DNA from: Siniperca chuatsi
Taxonomy: Eukaryota; Chordata; Actinopteri; Centrarchiformes; Sinipercidae
DNA length: 64,000 nt
Reading direction: 5' to 3'
NCBI RefSeq assembly: GCF_020085105.1
Contig: NC_058044.1
Span: forward strand, 26,285,206 to 26,349,205
The notes beneath the pieces are model-generated. The model searched no databases. It saw only the letters and a program-made list of their open reading frames with translations, and was not told where the DNA came from. How positions within the stretch are numbered: the first letter of the stretch is position 1; every line of letters starts with the position of its first letter. Shown one piece after another: positions 1 through 17,500 of the stretch. The position numbers were made by a program, and so were the translations under genes.

Positions 1-4638
<4,638 letters not shown>

Positions 4639-7240
4639 CCTCACATCAGCACCCAACACACACAATCCCTGACTTCCTTTTTGGATGCACCAGCCAATCA
4701 GTGAACTCTCCTTCTATCATACTCCTCCGCTCACACGTTCTGCCACATAACTGGGACCAGTGCTCCTTATTCCTTCACTCTCTATCCCACAGGACACTGA
4801 ACAGTAATTCTCACCTGGGATCAGCAACTTTCTACTGACTCATGTTCACTTTATATTTTGGACTATTACGCCCCTACTACTCTGCCTTCTGCTTATGGTT
4901 ACTCCTTACTATGAATGGCCTTTGAAACACACAGTGTCATGTGCAGGAGGACATATATATATGTGTAATTTTTAAAACTCATTATGAGCCCTTCCAAACT
5001 GATGCGACCTGTTCGGTCTTCTAGGTGATGGACAGAGAAAAAAGACTTATTTGAAAAACTTCTGTATAGTTGTACTAACAAACATTTAGGGAGAATTGGC
5101 AGTCCAAAGATTATGATCATCTCATTATTATTATTATTATTATGGTTATAATTAAGCAGTCACTTTTACTAGACTCATTATAATTGCAGTTGAGCATTAT
5201 CAGTCAATTTTAATTTCTGTATGTGTGTTCTTGCATTCCTTGGCGTGAGAGCAGTCTGTATGGGGTAAAAACAGATACTGTACACTGTGTGTCAACGAGT
5301 GAGCTACTTTGGAACAGTGAAAAATATACTTTTATTTTCTGTGTCTCTCTGTGTGTGTCAGTCACTCCTCCTGTGGTATTCATACAGTTCATGCGGTACA
5401 GTGCATTGACTTCCTTAATCCTGTCTCCCCCCCCCCAACTCTACTCCAGATAGATTTAGACTCACTGGTTGAGGGTCTGGAACTTCAGACCTTTACAGCC
5501 AAGACTTGTTCAAAAAGCAAAGTTAAAAATCAAGAGTAGGGCCAGGAACACCTCCAGGGAAGTTAACAGTGCTTTTGTGTCATGTTTCTATCTTTTTTTT
5601 TTTTTTTTTTTTTTTTTAAGCCTCACGTCGTTGACAAGCTCTACAACTTTGACTCCATCGCTCCATGTCTGCCCATCTGCATTGCTCTCGTCTCAAACAA
5701 GTAAAGGCTTGAGGCTTCTGAAAGACTTTTTTTTTTTGTGATACAGTATGTCCTAACCTAAAGAAAACAGATCAGGACTATTTAACTCTTTCTCGACATA
5801 TCCACTAAGCTCTCCCCCAAGGCACATTATGTGAATACAGTTGGATACAGAGCTGATGAGGTGGATGCAAAACATTCATTAAAAATGGCACCAAAACATT
5901 CATACATAGTGAGCTTACTAGCTTTCTTATGGTAATTAGGGCTTTTGAATACATGTCTATATCTGTCTTGGTACCCAAGCAGCTTTCTGTAACCGTTGGT
6001 AGATGTAGATGCAATGTTTTCATGGACATGGAACAAGTTTGAAGAGACTTAAAAGGTCACAGCTAAAATCTACTGTTTCGCCAGACGGTGGATTTAACAC
6101 TTGAGCACTTTAATACATAGATTTAAGACCTACGTGCTCTTTTCATTCTGAACAAACTGCTGATGAGTTTTCCACAGCCCATGTCTGTATGAGAACAAAC
6201 ATTTTAATGCATTAAAAACATTATCAACTTCCAGTACCTACACTATCCCAATATGTCAATTCCTTTATATTCTTCTCACTGCACATCTGTTTATGTCCAG
6301 AGGTTTTGGGGCTTTGTTTCTTACTACTTATCTCTGTAAGGCCTATGTCAGCATGTGAAAATGTAACTCAGAGATGTTCACCTCATGGACAGAGTAGGTA
6401 TTCTAATGTAATTTATCACTATTTATCACAATTGGTGTTTTGTGTCAAGATGGCAACCTGCCATAGGTCTTATAGAGATTGCCTAGACAGACATTTGGTT
6501 TGGGAAGTTCAGCCAGGCACTTGCAGTTTCTTATATCTGAGATGCCTTTTCCAAAGCTTCATTTTCTCCAGGTACAACTTGTATCTATCCAGTGTCACCA
6601 CATCAGACCAACACGTTTGGTCAAACCTGAGTTTTGTTTTCCAGAAAATGCAAACCAATGTGTATCAGTGTCCAGGAAGAACATCATTTTACAACTCCCC
6701 TTCAGTGTTGTCTGTGTATAAAGTCATGTAATATCCATGGGAATGGAGGGAAATTATATTTTCTGTCATCTTTCTTAGTTTTTCTTTGGGGTCAAAGGTC
6801 ATATTTGTGACTGTACACATCAGTTGTGTCTTAGGATTGTTTTATGTTGGGCAGTTTTTTTTTTTTGTTGCTTGGTACACTAGCAATTACCTCAGTCCCA
6901 CTATTTATGTCTTTCAGAAAATGGCACAACCAGTATGATTAGTGCTTATCAATTCATTTAGCTAATCTTTTCCATGCAAGTTGTTGGGTTGTTTGAATAT
7001 TTTTCCCTTAAACTCTATGAAACTGTCATTAAAATGGTGTCATAGTAGTTTAATTATGTATTATATCTGTAACCAAAATCATTTGAAGGCCTGTTATGAT
7101 GATGAAATTTTTAACAAACATTTGTACATTTTGTATGAGAGTTATTACTAGTAATACTTTTATTAAGTAGTGCAATGATTTTTTTTTTTTTTAATCCCTT
7201 ACCCCGTCTTTTGGATTTCAAAAGCTGGTTCAATAATAAA
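4639..7240 (+). other. probable long 3' UTR of the RNF38-type gene
   Basis: After the TGA at 4636-4638 there is AT-rich, ORF-poor sequence with no splice-bounded coding block. An AATAAA at 7235-7240 is one plausible poly(A) signal, and earlier ATTAAA motifs exist. It holds a T run at about 5590-5618 and a short TAT-trinucleotide run near 5128-5142. Long 3' UTRs are usual in this gene family, but the exact end cannot be read from sequence alone. Confidence 0.5.
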
Positions 7241-8566
7241 TGTATAACATCCTCTTATAAAACATTGTTTTCCAGTTATTCTTTCCTCAACTCCTACTTT
7301 CCTGTCTTTCAGCTTTTAAAAAATGTAATTCTTGATCTAGAAAATGTCTTCTCCACTGGATTGGTCCTCTTGGTGGCAGTGTAGTTCTGTTATCCAAGAC
7401 GCATACTCCTTCAGTTGCACCAGCTCACATGACTTCTGACCCCAGTGACCTTTATTTACATCATGCTAAAATCCTTCATTTGTTACTTTTCTTCTCTGCC
7501 TGTTAAATCAAGTGCTGACGATATTTGGCAATTCAGCACATCTTATATACAATTTTCTTTGATTTTAATGCAACGAAATTTGAACGTGATTTTTAAATAC
7601 TTAATTCAGAGGAAGGTCGCTCTGCTAGATCATGCTCATCTACTACGCATACTACACTACCAGTGTACAGAAACACTGGGGAAGGCTGTTCTCAAACTGT
7701 GGAAAGATATTCATTTATTGAAGAGAAACTGTACAAAGCCCCTTGTCAGTAGCAGGATGTGACTGATCAAAGTATATCAATCTTTTTCAAACTTTGTGGA
7801 CAAAAACCATTTGTGTCTGTTTTAGGAGAAAAGTCAAATGATACATTAATATCATTGCCTGAGTGTGTGTTCTATGGCTTCCACTGGGAAAAGTAGTGTA
7901 ATGTTTCATTGACAAAATAGTTCACTCTTTACCTGACCCATCACAGGACAGTCAAGAGGCAACAGAGTTCTTAGCTGCTGTGCCAGTAGCAGGTGGAATA
8001 GTTTACATGATGACACTGACTCTCCGTGGCTGGATGATCTTATCATAATCAGAGGCAAGTGAAGGGACAGCGACCCGTCTGGAGTGCTGATCCTGGAGCG
8101 GTCCCATCTTAAATCACACCAACAGTTTGCCCTCACTCAAAGTCTATCGTTTACTACTCCTGTTCTCACACAGTGTGTGCCTTCTATCAATTCTGCCGCC
8201 AGTTGACAGAGTTGTAATGTGTGTCCCACACTGACTGTTATTTATTTATCGCGACAGGTCGGGGATCTGATATTATGTTTACTTTCGTAAATCGCGAGTC
8301 ATATCGTTCTATCACCAACGATTGTCGATTTAACGTTACTTTGAACCAAAACAGGAGAACAGAGACTGAGTGCCCAACTTACCAAAATAGAAGATCTTAT
8401 TACTGAACTTTCTTTATTTTTGTGAGTATTGACTCAAAATAATCTGTATAGTCTACTTATAAACATCATATTCGTTGACTCATTTTAATAGTACTTTGGA
8501 CACGCTAGATTTAGCTGTTAAACTAACATAACGCAAGATGAGTTGTGTGAGTTTGTTTTCTTTTAG
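7241..8566. other. intergenic segment and probable SLC1A-type promoter or 5' exon
   Basis: No coding gene is seen. The part at about 8245-8350 is richer in CpG than its surroundings and lies just upstream of the transporter start. A splice acceptor (TTTTAG) ends at 8566, only five bases before the ATG, so at least one upstream non-coding exon is expected in this stretch. Its position could not be fixed. Confidence 0.4.
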
Positions 8567-8571
8567 ACTGC

Positions 8572-11500
8572 ATGAACATGGAGGATCAAGACCATGGCTG
8601 TTGCAGCAGGTGCTGGGGTTTCATTATCCGGGTCAGGAGTATGGTAACAGTTTTCAACCTGATAGCGGTTGCACTGGGTAAGTGAAGACTAGGTGAGTGA
8701 TTTTAAACAAAAATGAAGGCTAGCTACTTGCTCTAACTGAAGAACTGTCTAGCTAACGTTAACGCTAACTGTTAAAGCCAGCTACTAGCGATAACGTTAA
8801 CGTTAGCTAGCTAGCTTTAATTTGCTGACTGGACAGCATTAACTTTAGATTTCTCTAACCTTAGACTTTTTGTCTCGACATTGTTAGTGACTGAAATGAG
8901 AACTAATATAACTAATATTACAAATATTTTTTAGGGAAACAAATTTGAACTATTTAAATTATAGGTTAACACTGGTGTATTTATCAGGACGTACATGTAT
9001 TAGCTAGAGTTGATAGGTTATATTAACCTAGCTAATTAATGTCCCAGTCCTGACTAAAAGTCCTGTCCTGCTTAAGCTAGATAACCTAAATCACAAATAA
9101 ATCTTGGCTGACACCATTTTACATTTTGCAAAAGTAAGGCAACCTAAAGGTAAGGTGCATATAGACACAGTATAGACAGATGCACGTCTGAGGCAATGTT
9201 CTGTACAAAAATTAAATGAAAATACCACATCCTCCTGTTAACAGGGCAACCTCTTTAGGTGCATCTTTTTCATCCTGTAATTGGATGCTGTATCTATCAG
9301 ACCAGGTTAAACAGCACCATCTAGTGGACAGTTTAAATCATTGCATTTACTCTAACAGAGGAGCCACATTAAACGACCCAAAACAAGATGGTTTTGATTT
9401 TCCTTAATCGATGTGATTATCAGTGACAAACGATCATGGAAAATCACGTGTATCACCTAGTCAACTATTCTTTCTACAGACACAAAACTCTGCACATATG
9501 ATGCAGGTATGTGAAATTAAATCGTGGAGAACTTGCCATTTTGAAATGTTTCTAACTTTCTTTTTTGGACCGTTGGTTGAACAAAGTAAGCTAACTAGTA
9601 GTCATTTTCACATGTGCTCAGCTGATGTGAAGGTTCAGCTGTTCAGGTCTTACTGCATGTCCCTCTGTACTGCTTACCTGTTTTTATGGCGGTATAAGAG
9701 CACTGTGCAGTCACCTATAATGCTACCATGAGGATTTTATTGTGTGTGCCAAGATGCTCTAGTGCTAGTCATATATTCATCATCATAACTGGACCCATTG
9801 GTATGGAAAGCCAAGTGGACCATAAACATCTCAGAAATGTAGTGTACCATCCGACACGTTACAATTGTCACCTGCTGAGGCTACAATTGTTGCCTCACCA
9901 AGGGGTTCATTGTAGCCTCAGCAGGCATTTTTGTAACGTGTCTGTTGGATGGTACACTACATTTCTGAGATGTTTATGGTTCACTTTGCTTTCCATACCT
10001 TTGTTAGGCATTGATTAGGAACCTTTGTATAAATGTATGTGTAGATTGTATATGATAGAGAACAGCATTATATAGATCAAATCTATTTGTGCAATTTGAG
10101 AGCAGGTGTTGCTGACAAGTTTCTTTTTGTTGTTGTTTTTTTTCTTTTATTGTGATGTTACATTGTGACTGTATGGATCTATCTATCTCACGGTCTGAAA
10201 TATAGTAGGGTAAACGTCCCTATTAAGCCCACGTACCATATAAGCCCACTTGCAACTTCAGATAGGCCTGTCACGATAACTACGTTTGTAGGACGATATA
10301 TTGTCCCAGCAATAAATGTGATAAACAATATTATTGTCATTTTAAGGGCATTTGCATCACATTCCATCACATTATTTGCATAAAGCATCTGGGTTCAGTC
10401 GGTTGCAGCAAGGGAGAGATAGAGAAATCTTTAGCCAAATAATCACAAACTCACTACAGGGACATTGTATATCTAAAGGAAAAAAGTTGATTAAAAACTA
10501 AGGGAGGGAGAAGATCAAACGAACTATTTGGAGAGAGAGAGAAGCTCAAACCTGCTGCACCTACTGACTGTCTGCACACGGCGCAAGAGGAGAGACCCCG
10601 GCGCTGTTGGCAGAAGAGCCGAGGACTGCGATTACTCTGAGCAGCATGCATGGGAATGAATAGCAATATAATATATGAATATATTTCCCTGATGGTCTGA
10701 ATAGGTCGCTAAATTTGTCGCTTTTTAGAAATAAAGTCGTTAAGAGGGTCTGAAAAGTTGCTAAATCTAGCGAGAACGTCGCCAAGTTGGTGTGCGTGGA
10801 GAGAGGAGCCCCGCCCATGGTCAGACTCCACACAGAGAGCAGCCAACGAGAGGACAGAAGCAGCGCGACCAGAAATGACAGCAAAATGTGTCTCAGCATA
10901 GTTTTTTCTGTTCATTCGGCGCTGTGAAAAAACATTTAAGCGCTGCGCCCCGAGTCTTATAATGGTAGGGAAAACCCTCCTAATTATTCTGGCATCATGT
11001 TGGGCAAAATGTTGGTGACATTCTTATGTAAACAAACACGCATGTAAACGCAACTATTGAGGTCAACAAAAATGGTCAAGGTCATGTCCATATATGGTAC
11101 AATAAGTCGATAACGTAATTATCGCAACAGGCCTACCCTCAAAAGAAAACGTTTTTGGCATATTAAGTACTCATTTGTTACCTAAATGGAAGTGATTAGT
11201 GTTTAAAATAAGACATATGCTATAATCTTACTTGAATTAGAAATATTGTTTCTTTTGAAATCAAAATAAGAGTTTTAGCATGCAAGCAAGCAGACCAAAT
11301 GCTGCATCAATACAGGAGCTGCATAGTATGGTTCATTGCATTGACATAAAGCATGATAAGCATAATAGTTTACATTTTTGTATGCAGTTTATATTATTAT
11401 ACTGTTAAATAATAAATGTGTATGTTTATCTTTATTTAGTTTTTAATTAACATTTTTACCTGGTGGGCTTAAAGGGGATGCTAGCAAAAAAATCACACTG

Positions 11501-14500
11501 TGGATGTAAATGAGTATAGCTAAAAACTTCTCTGCATGATCAAATTATACATTTCATGTTTCATTAACTGTTATGTTAGTGCACCATTTATAGATTTATT
11601 TCATATAGTTTTTTTTTAATGTCATGTGCGTAGAATAAAATATTCTGTCTTTTAACCATAAATTTACTGTTGTTCCCTTTAAGCCCACCTGCTGCTATTA
11701 AGCCCCCTTTACTGTGTTTCAATTGGGATTTTCTCCCGTTTGACCTTTGAACCATTTTTCTCCCTAATTTTGACCTCACCTGATGAATCAGCTCCATAAT
11801 TCAGATATATTTTGGCTAGTTTCAAATGCCAACAGCACACCATAGTATAGAGATACAGACAACAAGACAACACATAATGAAAGATGAAGTATTAAGGAGT
11901 AATTTCCACTATAGTTTCTAAATAGTTTCTTGGCTACATTCCAAAGAACATATGTTGTAAGTTTAGCTTTTTCTGTTAACAACACAGCAAAAAGGCTGGT
12001 CATGCCTATTTCAAATGCCATTTACAGGCCATAGGATAGGAGTGGAGACAAAATCAAAATAGCTTTTGAGATCTAAGAGATTACAGATTTGAATAGAAAA
12101 GTTTGTATTGTTAGATTTTAAATAAATATATATATTTATTTATCAACAAATCATGAAGTGAAGATGAACCTTCACGTAGTTTGAGATCTTCGGGCAGGGG
12201 TCTCCTGTCTGCTCCTGAGTCCAGGATAAAAACTAAGGGGGACAGAGCTTTTGCTATCAGGGCCCCGAGGCTCTGGAACAACTTGCCCGAAGAAATTAGG
12301 TTGTCTGAGTCAGTGTCTTCGTTTAAATCTCGTCTCAAAACACATTTTTATCTGAAAGCATATCCTGATTTTACCTGAACTGGCTGTTTGTTATACTGTT
12401 TATTTTATTGCTTTTCTGTATTTCATGTGTTTTATTTCTTTATATTTCGTCATTCACTGTGTTATTTTATTTTTCTTGTTGTGAAGCACTTTGTGCTCTA
12501 TAAATAAAGTTTTATTATTATTATGAAGTGGGCTTATTTGGAACACCCATGGGCTTAAAGGGTACGTTAAGTACTCATTAAGGCCATGCCAGACTTTTGA
12601 CACATTTTGAAAAATTAAACAATAAAAACATTAGAAATTGCTGTAAATGAATTATTGACACTTCAAATGAGAGATTAGACTTTCATTTTAACTAAATTTT
12701 TTTCCCCCTTAAATTGTGGCAGTATATATTAAAAATGTCTGAAAAGCAGATTTGGTGGGCTTAATAGGGATGTTTACCCTAAATTGTATTGTATTGTTTT
12801 TGGTTTGTTTTGCTCCTGTTACATCTCTGTTCTCAGTGATTTTAGACCCTTTTTCTGTATTGAAGTTCTAATATTTCTGTGTGACTGTCTCACAGGCATT
12901 GCTTTGGGCATGATTCTGAAGACCTACGTCCCTCTGTCGGACATTGACAAAGCCTATGTTGGCTTTCCAGGAGAAGTACTCCTGCGGATGCTTCATATGG
13001 TTACCGTTCCTTTCATTGTGTCAAGTGTGATATCAGGTACGCCACAGGTGTATCTCTCAAAATAACACACCTAAGCTCACTTGAGATGTACAGTAACTGT
13101 CTTGCACTAACTTTACATCACAATACAATGCTGTAAAACAAAGAAATGATTTTACTGATGCTCTAACCTTCAGTCTTAAGACCTCAAGTCGTGTTTTTAT
13201 TTTTAATAGAAATTTCTAGTCTGAGTGCTGGCACCTCCAGAAAAATCACTGTACGTGCAGCAGTATACTTTTTCTCAACCACTCTTCTGTCTGTTACTAC
13301 AGGTAAGAGAATATACACTCAGTTGCCAGTTTAAAAGGTCCACCGAGCTAAACCTAATGCAGTCTAATTAAACTACAGCCTCCAAAATGTCCATACAGCT
13401 GAATCAACAACTCTCACCTCAGAGTTTAAACACAAACTGAACATTATAAACTTCATGATGGTAGGATTTATTGCAGGACTGTTGTATTAGACTGCATTAG
13501 TCTTAGCACATTTCTTCATACAAACACATAATTAGCATCTTTTTATGCTTCAAGTCAGAATCCTATCGTTTTAATATTCTATATTAAAGCAACAGTACAC
13601 CCAAATTACAAAAAAAGCATTTTCTCCCTTAGTGATATCTATCCATACAGATTGTTTTGTTTGGGGTTTTTTTCACCAGGTGACATGTTTTGTTTTTTCA
13701 TTTCAGCTAAAAGGCAGTTTTTTTATTCTTCATTCATGGTGTTGTGCTGCAGTAACAGGAGAGTGAATAAGTCAGGGTTTACCCCCTGTAGAGCCTTGAA
13801 ATCCAGTGTTAAGGCCATGGCACACCAATCAAACATTCTCCAACGAACACAGACAAACACAGATGTTTGTTTGGTGTGCCATGACTGACTGTCCTTGTTT
13901 GGAATTGTTTGGAGATGTTTGGTCAGATTCGACATGTTCATTTCCTGTTTGTCCGTGTTTGATGAAGTTTGGTCAGTTTGCCATGCTTTCAAACGGACAA
14001 TTACCCCGACGGTACACATATAGTACGTGTATCCATAGCAACGCAGCTCGCACATGCCCAGTATTAGTGGTAAACTCACTGGACCAGCTGTGTAATTGTT
14101 GTTGTGTTGAGTGAGGTAATTTTGTAATAAAATCGTTCAGTAGCCGTCTAATTGATGGCTAGGCTATGGTTAGACGTCTACTGAACCAAATTCAACCACA
14201 TTTTAGACGAGACGGCTATGTACCATTTAAACGTCTCTTAGACGTCAAATCAACGGAAAATTGCTCAGTGTGGTGAACTGTACAAGATTGTTGCAACCTA
14301 AATAAGCTAATGACAAAAACGCTACAAATAATGGTTAACAGTTAATGTTACATAACATTCGAGTGAAAGATTCGCTACAACATATATTATGATCAAATAT
14401 TAATAATAAAGTGGTAACACTTCACAATAAGGGACAAACAATTTTGAGCAGTTACCAGGGAACGAATGAGAAACCATCTGCTAGTGAACCTTTAGTTAAT

Positions 14501-17500
14501 GAGTAATTCCTAAACAAATTTTAGAGTAGCTAATGATTAGTTAACAAATGAGGAATGACTGAGGAGCTACCTACATTAATGAATCATTAGGTATTGATTA
14601 GTTCATGAATATCTGTGAATCGATCATACTGACCACTTTCTTCATGAGTCATGAGTTACTTATTACTTAAACATTAGACATACACTGACAGCAAGGCATG
14701 TGTGGTTCACTGAAGGCCTGCGTTTCCTGAAAAGTTATGTGAAGAGGAGGCCTTCAGTTTCAAAGGTTGAGGTCGTTTTTGAAGTCAGCTGTTTGACCTG
14801 TTAGATTTGGTCAACTATTTTGTTTGGATTTGTTTGATCAGTGTGCCATGGGCAGTTAGTTTTAAAAACACATTCTAAGACAACTGCCAACATTAGAATG
14901 TTTCCTGTTGTTGGAGAATGTTTGATTGGTGTGCAGTGGGCTTAAGTGGAGCTTTTACCCAACAACTTTGACACTGACATAATACTAAAAGTCATGTGTT
15001 TCTGCATTTGCAGTTGTAGTTATAGTGTGTGTAGTGTGATATTTTAATCTAGCTATTATATAGTATAGTAAAGGATAGTGTTGTATAAGGCCATATGGAA
15101 CAGCTATAGAACACATGTATTTGCTTCCTGTGTTCACCCCTGGATTATGTGTTGTAGGATTAATATTGGTACTGTTGATAAAGCCCGGGCTCGGTCATAA
15201 TGCTGGTAAAGTTGTGACAGACGATGATGATGATGATGATGAAACCTTCTCCACAGTCGATGCCTTGTTGGATCTAATAAGGTGAGAAGAAAGTGTATAT
15301 TCTGACAGCCCATCCTGATTCTTACCACTACTGATTTCTCTACATGTTTAGGTTTCAGTTTCCGGTTCAGCAAGGTTTTTGGGTCAGTCTGTAACATTTC
15401 AGAAAATGCTGGATAATTTAATCAAATAATTCAAATCACTTTTTCCTTTTAGAATTGTATTCAATCAGTGAATTGTATTCATCAGTTTTCTTAAGCATAA
15501 ATAATGTATGTGAGGTGTGGTACAAATTTAGGTAAACAGGCAAAAATTCACATCATCACATCATGATTACTGCATTTCTTTTCAGATTCATCAACATTTA
15601 CAAGCTGATTTTTAGTCGTCAGTTTCATGATGGTAGATTTAGTTTAGTTTTTCTTTACCCTTTACAGGAACATGGTGCCACAAAATCTGGTTCGGGCTAG
15701 CTTTCAACAGGTATGTTTAATTACTCAGGTATGCGATATACTGCCCCTGAAGGAGACAATGTAATATTCAAGATGGGATTTTTCTCTTATCTTTAGTACA
15801 AGACTCGGAAGGTGGAGTTTGAAATTGAAGAAGCTGATCAAAATTTTAGCCTGGAAATGGTAAACATGTTTCCCTTTGTCACTATAGAGATTCTTTTGTG
15901 AAGTTTACATTCATGTTGGTAATTGTTGATACATGAAGTTGCTATCAGACCGTTGCTCTCACTGAGTTTCTCATCTCGTTTCAGAAAAGCACAGAAGTGC
16001 GTCTGGTGGGTAAACATGTTGATGGACTCAATTCTGTGGGCCTGATTATCTGGTCTATTATTTTTGGACTGGCCCTCAGGAGCATGGGAGAAAGAGGGAA
16101 ACTCTTTGTGGATATCCTAATCGCCATCAACGACGCCTTCAAACATGTGATTCGAATGATAATAGGGTAAGGTGAAACACCACGTTATGTTCTGGAAGAA
16201 AATCTCAACCTCTGTGTAGATGATAAAAATGTTGAATCTAGAATGAGACCATTCCATACTTCCATATTTTATAAATTATTTACAGAAAGACAGTAAACAT
16301 TGTACAGTATACACTTGATTAACTGTTAACATGCTTTGATTTCTTCTATCTCCTGCACTGTCAAAAATATAACTGGTTTCTTTTTGACTCATGTTGTAAT
16401 AGTAACTGTTTCATCTGTGTGAACATTTTCCATTAACTAAGTCAATGAAGTATTCCTATAATTGTTCATTCTGTTGTTTCCTTTCCAGCTTCTTGCCAAT
16501 CGCAGTGTTGTTTATGACTGCAAGCTATATTGTTGAGGTTGGGGACAACTGGGGGACTGTCGTCAAACTTGGAAAGTTCATAGCAGTGGTCGTTTGTGGG
16601 TGTGTTCTCTTTTCCACTTTTAGCACTATTGCAGTCGCATTGTGAATGCAAACTCTATTTGCTGTTGTCAGTAATTCTGTTTGCTATGGTATAGTTTAGT
16701 CAGTAGTCGTGTAGTTTTTGCTCTTTTTCAGGCTCATCATCCATGGAGGAGTATTTCTGCCACTGATCTATCTCCTGTGTGTGAGACGAAACCCCTTTCC
16801 TGTCATTAAGGGGGTTTCTCCTGCCTTACTGAGGTCCATGCTAATCTCACGCAGGTAAGAGAATTAGATTTTTCTGTGTGACAGAGAGAGGATTTAGATA
16901 TAGAGAATATATCGATATTTAAGAACTAACAAGGCATGCAATGTGTCTCAAAGCCATGCAGCCTCGCTGACTGTGCGATGTTGTGAGCAAGTAAACATGA
17001 TTGACAGAAGAATCACTCGTTTCATGCTGCCGATTGGGATCAATATGAACATGGACGGAACAGCGCTTTATGAAGTGGCTGCGGCAGTTTTCATTGCCCA
17101 ACTCAACAGCATCAGTCTGAACTGGAGCCAGTTAATTACCCTTGGGTAAGTCGCAATCATATTTTCTCACTGACTCTGTTCTGTTTCTTGTTATTAAGAG
17201 CTGGGGTTCAATTCTGTGCAAGTAGCACACTTATTTTAGTTCAAGCAGTAATATTAAAATGATACGTGTTATTCTTACTGTATTATAGAGTGCCACAATC
17301 ATTCCAGTATATGGTTCTTCCTATACTGTAAAAAAAAAACTGGATCAGTGAGTTGATATCTCAGGCATTGCTGGCATACAGTATTGTGTCATCAGTGTAG
17401 AGGAAGTAGCTGATAGTAGTCTCACTATTGAAGCTTTATCCATGTCTGTCCTTCATGGTTTGTTTTGCTTTGTCTAGCAGCAGCTGGGGCTTTCAGTCTC

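Larger units (their letters stand above)
10208..12779. mobile_element. non-autonomous DNA transposon with TA target duplication
   Basis: Inverted ends GGGTAAACGTCCCTATTAAG and its near complement (ending ATGTTTACCC) are flanked by TA at 10206-10207 and 12780-12781. The word TTAAGCCCAC recurs in both orientations inside, near 10223, 11463, 11682, 11698, 12537, 12551 and 12754. No transposase frame is seen. TA duplication fits a Tc1/mariner/Tigger-type source, but the superfamily is an inference. Confidence 0.65.
8678..12895 (+). other. intron 1 of the SLC1A-type gene, full of nested repeats
   Basis: This 4.2 kb intron carries a foldback element (9800-9999), a TA-flanked inverted-repeat element (10208-12779), another element nested inside it (10263-11135) and an L2-type LINE 3' fragment (about 12171-12524). 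Near 8750-8830 there is a cluster of palindromic AACGTTAGCTAGC-like words. No additional exon of the transporter was found. Confidence 0.8.

Noticed and set aside
13723..14114. Overlapping open frames of about 100 residues
   Set aside because: They lie inside the inverted-repeat TTAA-flanked element and show no domain.
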